Shown in pieces: positions 40,188 to 51,326 of a DNA stretch of 64,000 nucleotides; the stretch's first letter is position 1; every line of letters begins with the position of its first letter. The stretch comes from Shewanella frigidimarina (GTDB taxonomy: Bacteria > Pseudomonadota > Gammaproteobacteria > Enterobacterales > Shewanellaceae), in NCBI RefSeq assembly GCF_003797125.1, contig NZ_RKKE01000004.1, forward strand, positions 239,113 through 303,112. The letters run 5' to 3'. The position numbers and the translations under genes were made by a program. The notes under the pieces are model-generated. The model was not told the DNA's origin and did not search any database. It saw only the letters and a program-made list of their open reading frames with translations.

Positions 40188-40361
40188 AAATTCTCGTTTA
40201 CAGGTTGTTAACATTCATAATTGACACTTGTATATAGGAAAACATCTCTCTACAACACGCACCAGTGCTCAAAAATGGCCAAAAAACGCCATTTATTAGT
40301 CAAAGATGTGACGGCTAATAAAAGTCAAGCAAAAAAGTTGCATTTAGGTCATTTATTGACC

Positions 40362-40398
40362 TTTTCACGGCCGTAAAAAAGGGCTACTATAGCGCCCC
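40362..40398 (+). promoter_or_regulatory. dusB-fis promoter with GC-rich discriminator
   Basis: -35 TTTTCA (40362-40367), 17-bp spacer, -10 TACTAT (40385-40390), followed directly by AGCGCCCC. A GC-rich discriminator is the mark of stringently controlled promoters, which fits the growth-phase control of fis known from enterobacteria. Confidence 0.6.
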
Positions 40399-40423
40399 TT
40401 TGGAGAGCAAGGTGAAGTCCGAA

Positions 40424-41715
<1,292 letters not shown>

Positions 41716-41741
41716 GACTCGCGTCTAAGTGATTGTAATGA

Positions 41742-41778
41742 AACGGGCTTATCAGTAATGATAAGCCCGTTTTGTTTT
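41742..41778 (+). terminator. Terminator after fis
   Basis: AACGGGCTTATCA-GTAA-TGATAAGCCCGTTTTGTTTT, a perfect stem with T-rich tail. Confidence 0.92.
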
Positions 41779-41856
41779 ATCAGTTACACTCGTAGTAACA
41801 CACCACTTATCAGCAAGTGTTAAATACGAGTAGAAACGGTCATTCATGTCTAATGA

Positions 41857-44853
41857 CTACTGCACCTGTTGCGGAGATATTTTGGCTGTATTAATGGTAT
41901 TGCTACAACTAGGCACGTTGTTACCCCGATAATTTTTGCAGCCCCAAAAAGCCCCTCTAGCACTTTCTCTTAAGCTCATATCACCGCCACAGACGTTACA
42001 TAGCGGCGCCATATGGGCACAACTGTCATTGAGGCATACCTTGAAACCGACAAAACGTTTGCGTGTCATCGGACTGCCGCATTCGTCACAGCCTGTTTCT
42101 TTGTGATCGCATAATGGAAAGTGTGAGCAAGAAAAGAATGATGTGAACTTGCCCACTCGTGGTTTTAATATCCCAGTTGTACATCGGACACAGTTAATTT
42201 GTTCGAACAAGGATTGCACTAAAGACGTACTAAATTCTTGTTGTTCAACGGCATAATCTTGTTGGATCAGTTCCACAATAAATGGGCTCACATTGGTCAT
42301 ATCGGCGATAACGTAAACTCGGTGCTTTGCACGGGTTAGCGCGACATAAAATAAACGCCGTTCTTCTGCAAACTCAAAATTTTCAGCTTTAGGTAAAAAC
42401 GCATCAAGTAAAGGTGGCGTTATTTTTTTCGACGGAAATCCATGTATGCCTTGGGTCATTCCCATGATCACCACATAATCGGCCTCTTTACCTTTTGAAG
42501 CATGAAACGATAAACACTCAATCACGAACATCGGGTATTTAGCCGTTAACTGACGCAACATGTCTTTATCTGGCAACTGAAACCAGAAACGTGCCAGTAA
42601 GTATACTGTCGGTTTAGCTTTAAGCTTATCAACAGCTTGAGTAACGCGGACGGACAGAGCATTTAAGGCTTGCTCTAATGCGTTGTTACTCGGCTCATCT
42701 TTAGTTGCGCCCTCATTGGTACCACGACGAAGTATTGATACAGCAGGCTTGGCAACTTGTACCAATGAATGGATATCTTTGTTGAGTTGATGCGGATTTT
42801 TACTCACAAAAGCGCTAGCCACTTCACCGATAAGGTTATTAAATCTAAAAGTAAGATCCAAATGCGTTTCGCTGGCATGGCCAAAATAACGTTTAAATTG
42901 AGTCGTCAAACGGACATCCGCACCACTAAAGCGATAAATAGCCTGCCAATCGTCACCAACACAAAATAATGAAGTATCGCTGTTACCTTTTTTCGTGCGC
43001 GAATCTCGCAAGGCTCGCACTAAACGTGCTCTGGGTTCTGAAATATCTTGAAACTCATCGACCATGATATATCGCCATGGGCTGACATATTGACCACTTT
43101 GCAGGTATGCGAGCGCTTTGGCTATCATGTCCTCAAAGTCGATATCACCGTGAGCAGATAAATACTGTTGATACTGCTGTAAAATGGGTTGGAGTAATTC
43201 AAATGCTTTACGCGTTTGGGTAGCATCAGCAGCATTGGCAAATACCTTTTCCAGCCCGGCCTCGTCAATACAAGCTGCTTTGTATAAGCCAATGAGCTGG
43301 CTAAACAATTTTGCCAGCTCAGTGACTCGTCCCAGTTCATAAAGAGTTGCCAATATCGCTTCATCGGGTAAAGGTGAGTAGTTAACCTTAAATACCGTTA
43401 AAGCTTTTTCAAGCTTATTAATTAACTGACTTTTCTTGTGCTGATAATAAAATAATTCGATGCAGTTGGTTTGGCGCTGATGATGTAACTGCCGTTTCCA
43501 TTCCATTGATGCTAAATATGCAGCTTGATCGATAAAAGGAGCCGTATTATTGGCTTCATCAATGCCATAATATTCAATATAAACCTCATATTCAGGTAGA
43601 TAAAAATCAGCTTGATACTGGCGAAAATCAACCGTGCTGACATCAAATTCATACTTGGCTTCATATTGATATTCAATGCCATTGGTAAACAACCAATTGG
43701 CGATATGCAACTCACCAAAACTTTTGACCCTTTCACCTTTCAATGAGCGAATGTCGTTATCATTTAAATATTCAAAATACTCACCTTGTGTTGAAAATTC
43801 GAATGGGCTTTTTTCAACGTAATAATAACGACTGAAATAGTCAAAAAGTTGTTTACGATAAGATTCATTTTTAATCAAAACTTCTAATCTATCATGCACC
43901 CATTTGTCTTTGGCGGGTTCATCATTTACCCACGCTGATAAGCTAGGTTTCACACCTTCAACATCGGCAATAATTTTCAGGCCTAAACTGTGAAAAGTAC
44001 TGGCCTTAATATCATCACTGCCCAGCTTATGTTTAATTCGCAGATCCATTTCCATGGCGGCTTTTTTGCCATAAGCAAGCAATAGAATGTCATTAGCTTG
44101 AGCTTGACCACTATTCACTAGATAACCTGCTCGGCCCACCATTACGCTGGTTTTCCCCGTTCCAGCGCCCGCGAGCAGCAGATTACTATCATCATCGATA
44201 ATACATGCTCGACGCTGTTTATTGGTTAGTGGATTTGACTCAACATGATCAAAAAAGTCTGCAAATGCAAGCAACTGTGATTGAATATAGCTTTCACGTA
44301 AGTGCTCTACATCCGCTTTATTCCAGTGATAAAAATCGTGTAATTGAGTTAATGCGGTACGTATATTAGCGGGTAGCTCTGCCCCTTCACTCCAAGGGAA
44401 CCAGCGAAAGTACTCACGTTCAATTCTAGCGCGCATTTTGTCTACTAATGACTGGCGTAAATACCGGCTTGATATGGCTTTTTCAACTCGTAATATGAAA
44501 TCGCACAGCGATTTTTGATGAGATAAAGCCCAGAGTATTTCGACCTGTTGCTTAAAATGAGATTTAGCCAAATAACTTAAAAATGGAATTTGATAATGAG
44601 CACCAGCGGCCCTAAAACTCAGTAAGTTACCGAGTAAACTGGCACTAAATAGTGGCGGATGATCTAATTGCTGCCATGATAATTGCCCCATAATAAGCTG
44701 TTTATTGGTATGCCTAAATCTTGCTAAAAATCGGCCTTGGCTAGGCATAAAAGTCATCCCCTCTTGCGTCAATTTGATCGCATTTACGTCACGCTGATAC
44801 AAATGCCCAAACCAACTATGAGGGATAAAGTTAACTGAATTTTCTAATGACAA
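41857..44853 (-). CDS. UvrD/HelD-like SF1 helicase with inserted nuclease-like domain and C-terminal zinc ribbons
   Basis: 998 residues. Walker A is LLLAGAGTGKT (225-235), with motif Ia/Ib ASTFHSLGLKI. Residues about 378-470 form an insert typical of DUF559/VSR-like nucleases: SFGELHIANWLFTNGIEYQYE, then DFYLP (Asp416), YIEYYGID (Glu427) and an Arg-x3-Leu segment. The helicase resumes with VDEFQDIS (motif II), GDDWQAIYRFSGAD (III), FHASKGKEADYVVIMG (V) and FYVALTRAKHRVYVI (VI). The C terminus (about 900-990) has three CxxC-type zinc ribbons as in topoisomerase I. Probably DNA repair or anti-foreign-DNA processing; the gene stands alone, so the role is open. Confidence 0.9.
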   Translation of the reverse strand: MSLENSVNFIPHSWFGHLYQRDVNAIKLTQEGMTFMPSQGRFLARFRHTNKQLIMGQLSWQQLDHPPLFSASLLGNLLSFRAAGAHYQIPFLSYLAKSHFKQQVEILWALSHQKSLCDFILRVEKAISSRYLRQSLVDKMRARIEREYFRWFPWSEGAELPANIRTALTQLHDFYHWNKADVEHLRESYIQSQLLAFADFFDHVESNPLTNKQRRACIIDDDSNLLLAGAGTGKTSVMVGRAGYLVNSGQAQANDILLLAYGKKAAMEMDLRIKHKLGSDDIKASTFHSLGLKIIADVEGVKPSLSAWVNDEPAKDKWVHDRLEVLIKNESYRKQLFDYFSRYYYVEKSPFEFSTQGEYFEYLNDNDIRSLKGERVKSFGELHIANWLFTNGIEYQYEAKYEFDVSTVDFRQYQADFYLPEYEVYIEYYGIDEANNTAPFIDQAAYLASMEWKRQLHHQRQTNCIELFYYQHKKSQLINKLEKALTVFKVNYSPLPDEAILATLYELGRVTELAKLFSQLIGLYKAACIDEAGLEKVFANAADATQTRKAFELLQPILQQYQQYLSAHGDIDFEDMIAKALAYLQSGQYVSPWRYIMVDEFQDISEPRARLVRALRDSRTKKGNSDTSLFCVGDDWQAIYRFSGADVRLTTQFKRYFGHASETHLDLTFRFNNLIGEVASAFVSKNPHQLNKDIHSLVQVAKPAVSILRRGTNEGATKDEPSNNALEQALNALSVRVTQAVDKLKAKPTVYLLARFWFQLPDKDMLRQLTAKYPMFVIECLSFHASKGKEADYVVIMGMTQGIHGFPSKKITPPLLDAFLPKAENFEFAEERRLFYVALTRAKHRVYVIADMTNVSPFIVELIQQDYAVEQQEFSTSLVQSLFEQINCVRCTTGILKPRVGKFTSFFSCSHFPLCDHKETGCDECGSPMTRKRFVGFKVCLNDSCAHMAPLCNVCGGDMSLRESARGAFWGCKNYRGNNVPSCSNTINTAKISPQQVQ

Positions 44854-45473
44854 AGTAAAACCTACGACTAAATGGTTTCAGGGGGTAACCGACTCATATT
44901 TAAGATAACGTTACAGTAAATAATGAGCAATGATGGATTTAACTTGATAATACCCGCTGTGAGCGTTTCAGGGAATACGGTTGGTAAAACTCGGCTTAAC
45001 CTAAACAAACAAAACGGGTATTTTTTATAGCGGTAGTTTGACTCAATATAACGTTAACATGCTGTAAGCAGTTTGATGATCAACGGTGTTTGAGACACTA
45101 TGGCGAATGATGTTGTATTAATTCATGATAAAAAACAGCACATACAAGCAAAATTGCACGTTTACGCTATAAAATAACGTCAACTACTGCATGGCAGTTT
45201 TATGTAAAAATACATCACAATGATTCTATTATTTTTGTTACTCTGGCTTGTTGCAATCTCACTCGTTAACGGTGAATACTATTCACAAAACAGCTAATGC
45301 AATACAAAATTCACTCACGTAAAAATCCCCGAATTAGACCAGAATGTTGTGGTGCCTCACGAATAAGGGTGAATAAATTATTCGTTATCTGCGTCGGGAT
45401 TGGGATTAAACATTAACCGAGATAATATCTGCTTTTTGCATACATTACTGACTTCGCACTTAAGGATTAACCC
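44854..45473. other. Long AT-rich intergenic region
   Basis: Divergent promoter region of the helicase and Kelch genes. AATACCCG (44949-44956) and CGGGTATT (45015-45022) with TTTTTT directly after could form a long-loop hairpin on the plus strand, but no gene or promoter leads into it. No open frame, repeat or tRNA was found. Confidence 0.4.
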
Positions 45474-46745
45474 ATGCACAACGCTTCATTACCGCCAGTG
45501 ATGACATCGATACTATCGTCATTAAAAGGTACTTCTAGTGTTATTCAATCATTAGTACTCATCGGGGCTTTGTGTATTACTACAGTTGATGCCGCACCAC
45601 TGCAAAACACATCAATTGCCACTATGCCCCAACCTGTGAGTAATAATGCCATCGCATTGGTACACAGTAACAACAAAAGCTATTTACTCAGTTTTATGGG
45701 GCTAGCCCCAGAGAAAAACCATCTCGCGGTACACAATCATGCTTGGGCGTTATCACTTACAGAAAAAAATGCACAGTGGAAGTCAATTGCAGATGTCCCT
45801 AACATCGCGCCTTTAGCGGGCAGATTGGCGTCAATTGCCATAGGTATTAACGATAAGGCGTATGTGTTTGGCGGTTATACCGTGGCCGAAAATCATGACG
45901 AAATTAGCACAATTGATAATTACCAATACTCGATTAAGACCAATCAATATACTCGTATTGCGGACATGCCAGTGGCCGTTGATGACACCACTGCAGCAAC
46001 GTACCAACAGCGATACATTTATTTATTTGGCGGCTGGCACAACGACGGCAACGTCAATTTAGTCCAAGTGTATGACACCCAGACCAATACTTGGGCTCAA
46101 GCAAGCCCAATACCAGCACCGGCTGTATTTGGTCAAGCAGTAGGAATGGTAGGTAATCAGCTGGTGTTATGCGACGGCGTAAAAGTACAAGCTAATATCA
46201 ACTCGCGCCGCAGTTACCAAGCATCACCCGTGTGTTTATATGGTGAGGTCAATCCAGATAATCATTTACGAATTGATTGGCAATTACTGCCACATTACTC
46301 TGTCGCGGCTAACATCAACGCAAGTAAATCTACAATAACTGAATCAAGCCTCAGCCCATCAATAGCAAACATAGCCGAATCGAACACTGCCAAATCAAAC
46401 GCTGCTGCAACTGCTACAGCACATTACCGCATGGCTGCTACCGGGATTAAAACAGCAACTGGTGGCCAAATTGTATTTTTAGGCGGAAGTGATAATCCGT
46501 ATAACTATTCAGGTATTGGTTATAACGGTGAACCTAGCGAGGCAAGCTCGTATGATTATCGATTCGACTTGGCTACTAAGCAATGGCTCACACCGCAGAC
46601 ACTATCGCAGCCAAGCATGGATCACCGTGGGTTAGTGTGTTGGCAAGGTAGCTTATTAAGAGTCGGCGGTATGCTACAGCAACAAAAAGTCAGTTCAAAA
46701 GTACTGCTAAGCACATTGGCGCAAGGCGAGTCTTGCACTCAATAA
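45474..46745 (+). CDS. Exported Kelch-repeat protein
   Basis: 423 residues. An N-terminal hydrophobic segment (about 24-41, SLVLIGALCITTVDAAPL) is a signal peptide. Kelch-type beta-propeller blades are seen in KAYVFGGYTV, YIYLFGGWHNDGNVNLVQVY with DTQTNTWAQ, and QIVFLGGSDNPYNYSG. A low-complexity Ser/Asn/Ala-rich insert (about residues 283-318) interrupts blade order. Periplasmic binding or a sialic-acid-epimerase-like (NanM) function is possible, but no catalytic residues can be assigned. It appears monocistronic. Confidence 0.78.
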   Translation: MHNASLPPVMTSILSSLKGTSSVIQSLVLIGALCITTVDAAPLQNTSIATMPQPVSNNAIALVHSNNKSYLLSFMGLAPEKNHLAVHNHAWALSLTEKNAQWKSIADVPNIAPLAGRLASIAIGINDKAYVFGGYTVAENHDEISTIDNYQYSIKTNQYTRIADMPVAVDDTTAATYQQRYIYLFGGWHNDGNVNLVQVYDTQTNTWAQASPIPAPAVFGQAVGMVGNQLVLCDGVKVQANINSRRSYQASPVCLYGEVNPDNHLRIDWQLLPHYSVAANINASKSTITESSLSPSIANIAESNTAKSNAAATATAHYRMAATGIKTATGGQIVFLGGSDNPYNYSGIGYNGEPSEASSYDYRFDLATKQWLTPQTLSQPSMDHRGLVCWQGSLLRVGGMLQQQKVSSKVLLSTLAQGESCTQ

Positions 46746-46799
46746 TGCATCAATTTTCGATTAATGTGTGAGTTAGCTAACAGATTAGTGGTGAATAAA

Positions 46800-46835
46800 T
46801 TGAGCATTGTTAAAGATGCACATAAAATACATGTA
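46800..46835 (+). promoter_or_regulatory. Promoter overlapped by an NsrR-like operator
   Basis: -35 TTGAGC (46800-46805), 17-bp spacer, -10 TAAAAT (46823-46828). AAGATGCACATAAAATACAT (46813-46832) strongly resembles the NsrR consensus AAGATGC-N-TAAAATACATCTT-like motif and covers the -10. NsrR is the NO-sensing Fe-S repressor of hmp and ytfE genes. The ATG at 46861 lies about 26 nt after the expected start. Confidence 0.65.
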
Positions 46836-46860
46836 AATTATGTGCACCTTTGGAATTGCC

Positions 46861-47373
46861 ATGTTAACCGAACAAGCAGCACCCGCATTACAGCACTTAT
46901 CATTAATTGATTTGATAGATCATATTGAAGCGACTCATCATCAATACATTCGTGAAACCGCCCCATTATTAGTGGAATACACAGATAAAATGGTCCGCGC
47001 ACACGGTGATGATCACAGCGAGATAAAGCCTCTGGCGCATGCGGTTAATGAGTTAATTGCCGAATTAATGCCGCATTTAATGAAAGAAGAACGCATTTTA
47101 TTTCCGGCGATTAAATCGATCAGCTTAGGCAAAACCGTTGATGGATGCTTTGGTCATATTAGTAACCCTATCAACATGATGTTGCATGAACACGATAACG
47201 CAGACCACATGTTGCAAACCATTCGAAACTTAACCAATAACTACACACCACCTGCAGGTGTCTGCCATACATGGCAAACATGTTATCGCACCTTGGCTGA
47301 ATTTGATGCCGACTTGCAAACTCATATAGAGATTGAGAACACTTTATTATTCCCAAAAGCTTTAGCACTATAA
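46861..47373 (+). CDS. Hemerythrin-like di-iron protein, YtfE/RIC-related
   Basis: 170 residues from ATG at 46861 (TGGA upstream; an in-frame GTG at 46840 would lie within the UTR). Hemerythrin-type ligands: IEATHHQY, AHGDDHSEI, HLMKEERILFP, MMLHEHDNADHML and LQTHIEIENTLLFP, giving the His/Glu set of a four-helix di-iron domain. This corresponds to the C-terminal part of YtfE/ScdA; the N-terminal Cys-containing ScdA_N domain is absent. YtfE repairs Fe-S clusters damaged by NO. The NsrR-like operator at the promoter supports a role in nitrosative stress. Confidence 0.88.
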   Translation: MLTEQAAPALQHLSLIDLIDHIEATHHQYIRETAPLLVEYTDKMVRAHGDDHSEIKPLAHAVNELIAELMPHLMKEERILFPAIKSISLGKTVDGCFGHISNPINMMLHEHDNADHMLQTIRNLTNNYTPPAGVCHTWQTCYRTLAEFDADLQTHIEIENTLLFPKALAL

Positions 47374-47493
47374 TCCTCCTTGGTTCCCCATTTTGAAGCA
47401 ACTTCGAGATCATCCTTACGGATTTGCTTCCTTTTTTTTGCGAAACTTCATACAGTACATAATGAGTTTTACGTACCTCAATATGGAGCCTAA

Positions 47494-48009
47494 ATGTCGC
47501 CTCATCATTACCCAACCTTTGCCTTAGATGACATTGCAAACTTACATGAATCTGCCCAAGTTGAATTTAAGTTAGCAGGTGGAAGAGATGGTAATGGAAT
47601 GTTGCCCGAAGGTATGTGGGAAAGCTACAGCGCTTTTGCCAACACCTTAGGCGGGGAAATTATTTTAGGGGTAAAAGAGCAGCAAGGTGACTTTACGATT
47701 GAGGGAATTATTAATCCGATGCCGATGCTCAGTGAAATTTGGGCAATTTTACATGACCCCAAAAAAATCAGTCACAATATTTTAGCGCCTACCGACGTAC
47801 AAATTATTGAAATTATGGCTAAAAAGCTGATTCGTATCCATGTGCCCTGCGTGGATGTAAAACTCAGGCCCATCTATGTTGGCACCGATCCTTACAGCGG
47901 TACCTATTTTCGAGTGGGCGATGCCGATATGCATGCGAGCCGTGAGCAAGTTGAACAAATGAGCTTAAAAGCCGGTATCGATTTGAAGCTAAAGCAACTG
48001 AAGCAGTAA
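47494..48009 (+). CDS. Stand-alone AlbA_2 (Schlafen-type) domain protein
   Basis: 171 residues. ESAQVEFKLAGG near residue 19, then YSAFANTLGGEIILGVKEQQG are the AlbA_2 signature; TYFRVGDADMHASREQVEQM closes the domain. In longer family members an ATPase-like or helix-turn-helix part follows; here the protein ends, so only the nucleic-acid-binding type domain is present. The 3' end overlaps the convergent yigB gene by 21 nt. Function unknown. Confidence 0.8.
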   Translation: MSPHHYPTFALDDIANLHESAQVEFKLAGGRDGNGMLPEGMWESYSAFANTLGGEIILGVKEQQGDFTIEGIINPMPMLSEIWAILHDPKKISHNILAPTDVQIIEIMAKKLIRIHVPCVDVKLRPIYVGTDPYSGTYFRVGDADMHASREQVEQMSLKAGIDLKLKQLKQ

Positions 48010-48729
48010 ATCCAATTGGTTAATCTCGATATGCGGTAATACCGGTTGCGCCTTTTTATGCCGTTGCTGCATACATGGGTTTAGCCACGCACTTTGACAA
48101 CCCGCCATTTTAGCTCCAGCGATATCAGACAACGGATGATCGCCCACATGCAATAACGCCGACGGCTTAATATCTAATTGACGACAAGCAAGGCTAAACA
48201 TGTCGGCGGCAGGTTTCATTTTAACCCCATGACCAGGATGTAGCACAAACTGCATCACTTTATCTAACCCGATGCGCTGGGTGTCGACATTACCATTAGT
48301 AATACCAATAAGTTGGTAACGTTGGCTTAAACGTTCTAGTAACTCCAGCACGCTCTCATCAACAGTAAAATTACTACGATGATGATGAAAACATGTCATG
48401 CCATCTTGTGCACCTTGGCTGGCTTCTGTCTCACTATAACCAAAGTGTAATAAACCTTGATGTAACATGGCGTAGCGCGCTGCACTGGTATCATGAGCTA
48501 ACTCTGGATGTAGTTTGAACAGTGCATGTTTGAGTTGCTGCCATTGAGCAGCGTCCCATGTTGTGGTGGCAGGATAGATTTGATTTATTAACGAGAACAG
48601 CTGTTCACTGGCATGTATTACATAAGGAAGATTATTGTAGAGTGTATCGTCTAAATCAAAACTAATCGCGCTAAAAGGTTGTAGGCGCTGATATTGGATC
48701 ATCGAAGCTTTAGGCAATTGCAATGTCAT
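47989..48729 (-). CDS. yigB: HAD-family phosphatase YigB (FMN/5-amino-uracil-type)
   Basis: 246 residues. HAD motif I is ISFDLDDTLYNN, motif II ITNGN, motif III/IV in HPGHGVKMKPAADMF and LHVGDHPLSDIAGAKMAG. YigB of E. coli is a phosphatase acting on FMN and the riboflavin precursor ARPP. It overlaps the xerC stop (TAATG), continuing the conserved dapF-DUF484-xerC-yigB operon. Its 3' end overlaps the AlbA_2 gene. Confidence 0.92.
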   Translation of the reverse strand: MTLQLPKASMIQYQRLQPFSAISFDLDDTLYNNLPYVIHASEQLFSLINQIYPATTTWDAAQWQQLKHALFKLHPELAHDTSAARYAMLHQGLLHFGYSETEASQGAQDGMTCFHHHRSNFTVDESVLELLERLSQRYQLIGITNGNVDTQRIGLDKVMQFVLHPGHGVKMKPAADMFSLACRQLDIKPSALLHVGDHPLSDIAGAKMAGCQSAWLNPCMQQRHKKAQPVLPHIEINQLDLLLQLL

Positions 48730-49631
48730 TATTTCCCCCTGTCTTTTTTCGCTCTTGGATGCGCGTTATCGTACACTTTGGCAAGGTGTTGAAAGTCTAA
48801 ACTGGTGTAAATTTGTGTGGTCGATAAGTTCGCATGACCGAGTAACTCTTGTACTGCACGTAAATCTTGGCTTGATTCAAGCATATGAGTTGCAAACGAA
48901 TGACGCAACTTATGTGGGTGAACTTTTACCGCCATGGCTTGATCTTGTCCCCACTTAGCCATACGCGCTTGAATACTACGATGAGACAATCGCTTGCCTT
49001 GGCTGCTAACAAATAACGCATCCCCAGCTTCTACACAAGGTAACTGGTTACGGCAATTCAACCACGTTTTGATCGCGGTTAATGCCACTTGGCCAATGGG
49101 CACAACACGCTGTTTACTGCCCTTACCCATCACTTTAACTTCGCTTTGATCAAACTTAATGTCAACGCAATCTAAGCTGGCTAACTCAGCTAAACGTAAA
49201 CCACTTGAATAAAATAGTTCCATAATGGCTTTATCACGCAAGCTCAAAGGATCATCGCCCTCTATGGACAATAAATGGCTGACAGCATCCACATCCATAT
49301 TTTTCGGTAAGGGTTTATTTTGTTTAGGTGCACTTAACGTCTGTGCCGGGTTTACCGTAACAGCACCTTCGCGCAGCAAAAAATCAAAGAACTGTTTTAA
49401 GGCAGACAAACACAAAGATAAAGATCGGGGACTCAGCCCTTTACGGTGTAATGTTGCCATTACTGATTGCAGCTGATCACGGCTAACCTCAATCAGTTGA
49501 GTTGATTCAGCTAACATGTCTTCGACACGACGTAATTCAAACAGGTAGTTGCGCACGGTATAGGCTGAGAGCTGTCTTTCCGAAGACAAATGTTGGCTAA
49601 ATATCGTTTGCCAGTCAGTTGGCTTCATCAA
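48729..49631 (-). CDS. xerC: Site-specific tyrosine recombinase XerC
   Basis: 300 residues (E. coli 298). N-terminal SAM-like core-binding domain; catalytic residues of the tyrosine recombinases: Arg in [12 protein letters not shown], Lys in [12 protein letters not shown], His-x2-Arg in [14 protein letters not shown], His in [13 protein letters not shown] and the final Tyr. With XerD it resolves chromosome dimers at dif. Two adjacent ATGs at the start. It is the fourth gene of the operon lysA-dapF-DUF484-xerC-yigB. Confidence 0.97.
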   Translation of the reverse strand: MMKPTDWQTIFSQHLSSERQLSAYTVRNYLFELRRVEDMLAESTQLIEVSRDQLQSVMATLHRKGLSPRSLSLCLSALKQFFDFLLREGAVTVNPAQTLSAPKQNKPLPKNMDVDAVSHLLSIEGDDPLSLRDKAIMELFYSSGLRLAELASLDCVDIKFDQSEVKVMGKGSKQRVVPIGQVALTAIKTWLNCRNQLPCVEAGDALFVSSQGKRLSHRSIQARMAKWGQDQAMAVKVHPHKLRHSFATHMLESSQDLRAVQELLGHANLSTTQIYTSLDFQHLAKVYDNAHPRAKKDRGK

Positions 49632-49721
49632 GGTACTCCCAGATTGTAACGACTCAGGCCGTCGCCATTTAAGTCTATTTCATCGTTGAAAAATGCTCAT
49701 TTAAAACACATAGCTTAACGA

Positions 49722-50462
49722 TTACATTTTCGGCAACATATGGTCTAATAAACGACGCAATTGGCTGAATAACAATGAGTCCATATCGGGATGAAAATGC
49801 GTTGGGTCTTTACTGGCTATAGCAAATATCACTTGGCCATTTTCATCAGATAATTTAGTTAACGCCACAGAGCCAACTTCACTACCAAACAAGCGCTTAG
49901 ATTCTGATTGAGTTAACCGACCAAAATAATAACCACTTTGGACGCGATGACGCCAAATTTTAGCTAATTCGCTGTCAATATCGTGCACAGTAATTAACCT
50001 GACATGACTAAAACCAAACTCGTTTTTTAATCCTTCTGACAACACTAAACGCAGCTCACCTAAATCTTGGCTCGCAAGCATTTTAAACGACAATTCGGTA
50101 TTAAATTTGAATATTTTCTCATTATGAGTGGCAATATTCATTAGCGAGGTAATTTCTTCTTCAAGCTGGCTAACACGTTGGCGCAACAGCTCTTGTCGAC
50201 GTTCAACTAATGATACCGCGCCACGTTCCGCATGCGGTACACGCATAGCAACTAATAACTCAGGATAACGATTAAAAAAGTCAGGATTATCCAATAAATA
50301 TTCGCGGATCAACATTTCATCAAACGGTGCTTGTTGCAGGCTCGCCATCATGTCGATGCCAAGATCTTGTCCAATTGAATTAATATCTTTTGCTTGCTCA
50401 CTGCTAACCGTATTGTCAGCGGCCACATTAGTCAAACTGACTTTTGAGGTAATGTCACTCAT
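49722..50462 (-). CDS. DUF484-family GAF-like protein
   Basis: 246 residues. The N-terminal segment [24 protein letters not shown] is the DUF484 signature, followed by a coiled coil (about 85-125, [20 protein letters not shown]) and a C-terminal GAF-like domain (about 125-245). Members lie between dapF and xerC in many gammaproteobacteria; the function is unknown, though a link to XerC is often assumed. Start overlaps the dapF stop by 4 nt (ATGA). Confidence 0.92.
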   Translation of the reverse strand: MSDITSKVSLTNVAADNTVSSEQAKDINSIGQDLGIDMMASLQQAPFDEMLIREYLLDNPDFFNRYPELLVAMRVPHAERGAVSLVERRQELLRQRVSQLEEEITSLMNIATHNEKIFKFNTELSFKMLASQDLGELRLVLSEGLKNEFGFSHVRLITVHDIDSELAKIWRHRVQSGYYFGRLTQSESKRLFGSEVGSVALTKLSDENGQVIFAIASKDPTHFHPDMDSLLFSQLRRLLDHMLPKM

Positions 50463-51286
50463 AGTTGTATTTGTCCATCATATACATGTTCTGCCGGTCC
50501 GGTCATCCATAACGGCTTACCCTCGCCTTCCCAATTTATGATTAAGCTGCCACCAGGTAAGTCGACTCTCACCTGTTTGTCTAGCTTATCCTGCAATTGT
50601 CCAACTGCCGCCGCGGCACATGCACCTGTACCACATGCTAAGGTTTCTGCTGCGCCGCGCTCATAGACACGTAACTTAATGTGCCCAGGGTTAATCACTT
50701 GCATAAAACCAACATTTACGCCTTTAGGAAAGCGCTCATGACGGGTCAAGCTACTGCCAATTTCGTCCACGTTAACCGTTTGTACGTCTTCGACTTGAAT
50801 CACACAATGTGGATTACCCATTGAAATGGCACCGCATAAATAAGTTTGCATCGGCGTTTGCAATAAATAGGTTTTTTCGCTTTTTTTGGCTTTAAATGGA
50901 ATTTGGCTTGGCTCGATGACAGGAACGCCCATATTAACGGTCACGTTACCATCACGCTCAATTCGTAAAGTTATTTTACCCGAGTTAGTACTCACGCGAA
51001 TTTTATTCTTTTGCGTTAAACCTTTATTTCGAACAAAACGAGCAAAACAACGAGCGCCATTACCACACTGTTCAACTTCACTGCCATCGGCATTAAAAAT
51101 ACGATAATGGAAATCTAAATCTGGATCATAAGGCGGCTCGACCAACAAAAGTTGATCAAAACCAATCCCAAAATTCCGATCGGCAAGACGGCGAATTTGT
51201 TCAGGCGAAAAAAACACATTTTGTGTTACGCCATCAACGACCATAAAGTCATTACCCAGTCCGTGCATCTTAGTGAAATGGATCAC
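50459..51286 (-). CDS. dapF: Diaminopimelate epimerase
   Basis: 275 residues (E. coli 274). The two catalytic cysteines are in [14 protein letters not shown] (about residue 73) and [14 protein letters not shown] (about residue 217). The cofactor-free enzyme turns LL- into meso-diaminopimelate for peptidoglycan and lysine. It lies 40 nt after lysA, whose product uses meso-DAP, and overlaps DUF484 by 4 nt. Confidence 0.98.
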   Translation of the reverse strand: MIHFTKMHGLGNDFMVVDGVTQNVFFSPEQIRRLADRNFGIGFDQLLLVEPPYDPDLDFHYRIFNADGSEVEQCGNGARCFARFVRNKGLTQKNKIRVSTNSGKITLRIERDGNVTVNMGVPVIEPSQIPFKAKKSEKTYLLQTPMQTYLCGAISMGNPHCVIQVEDVQTVNVDEIGSSLTRHERFPKGVNVGFMQVINPGHIKLRVYERGAAETLACGTGACAAAAVGQLQDKLDKQVRVDLPGGSLIINWEGEGKPLWMTGPAEHVYDGQIQL

Positions 51287-51326
51287 AAAAGTTTCCTTAT
51301 AAAACGTTATGCCGCTAGCTTACTGC

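Noticed and set aside
44949..45026. Hairpin with T-run, possible sRNA terminator
   Set aside because: The loop would be about 58 nt and no promoter could be found upstream on the plus strand.
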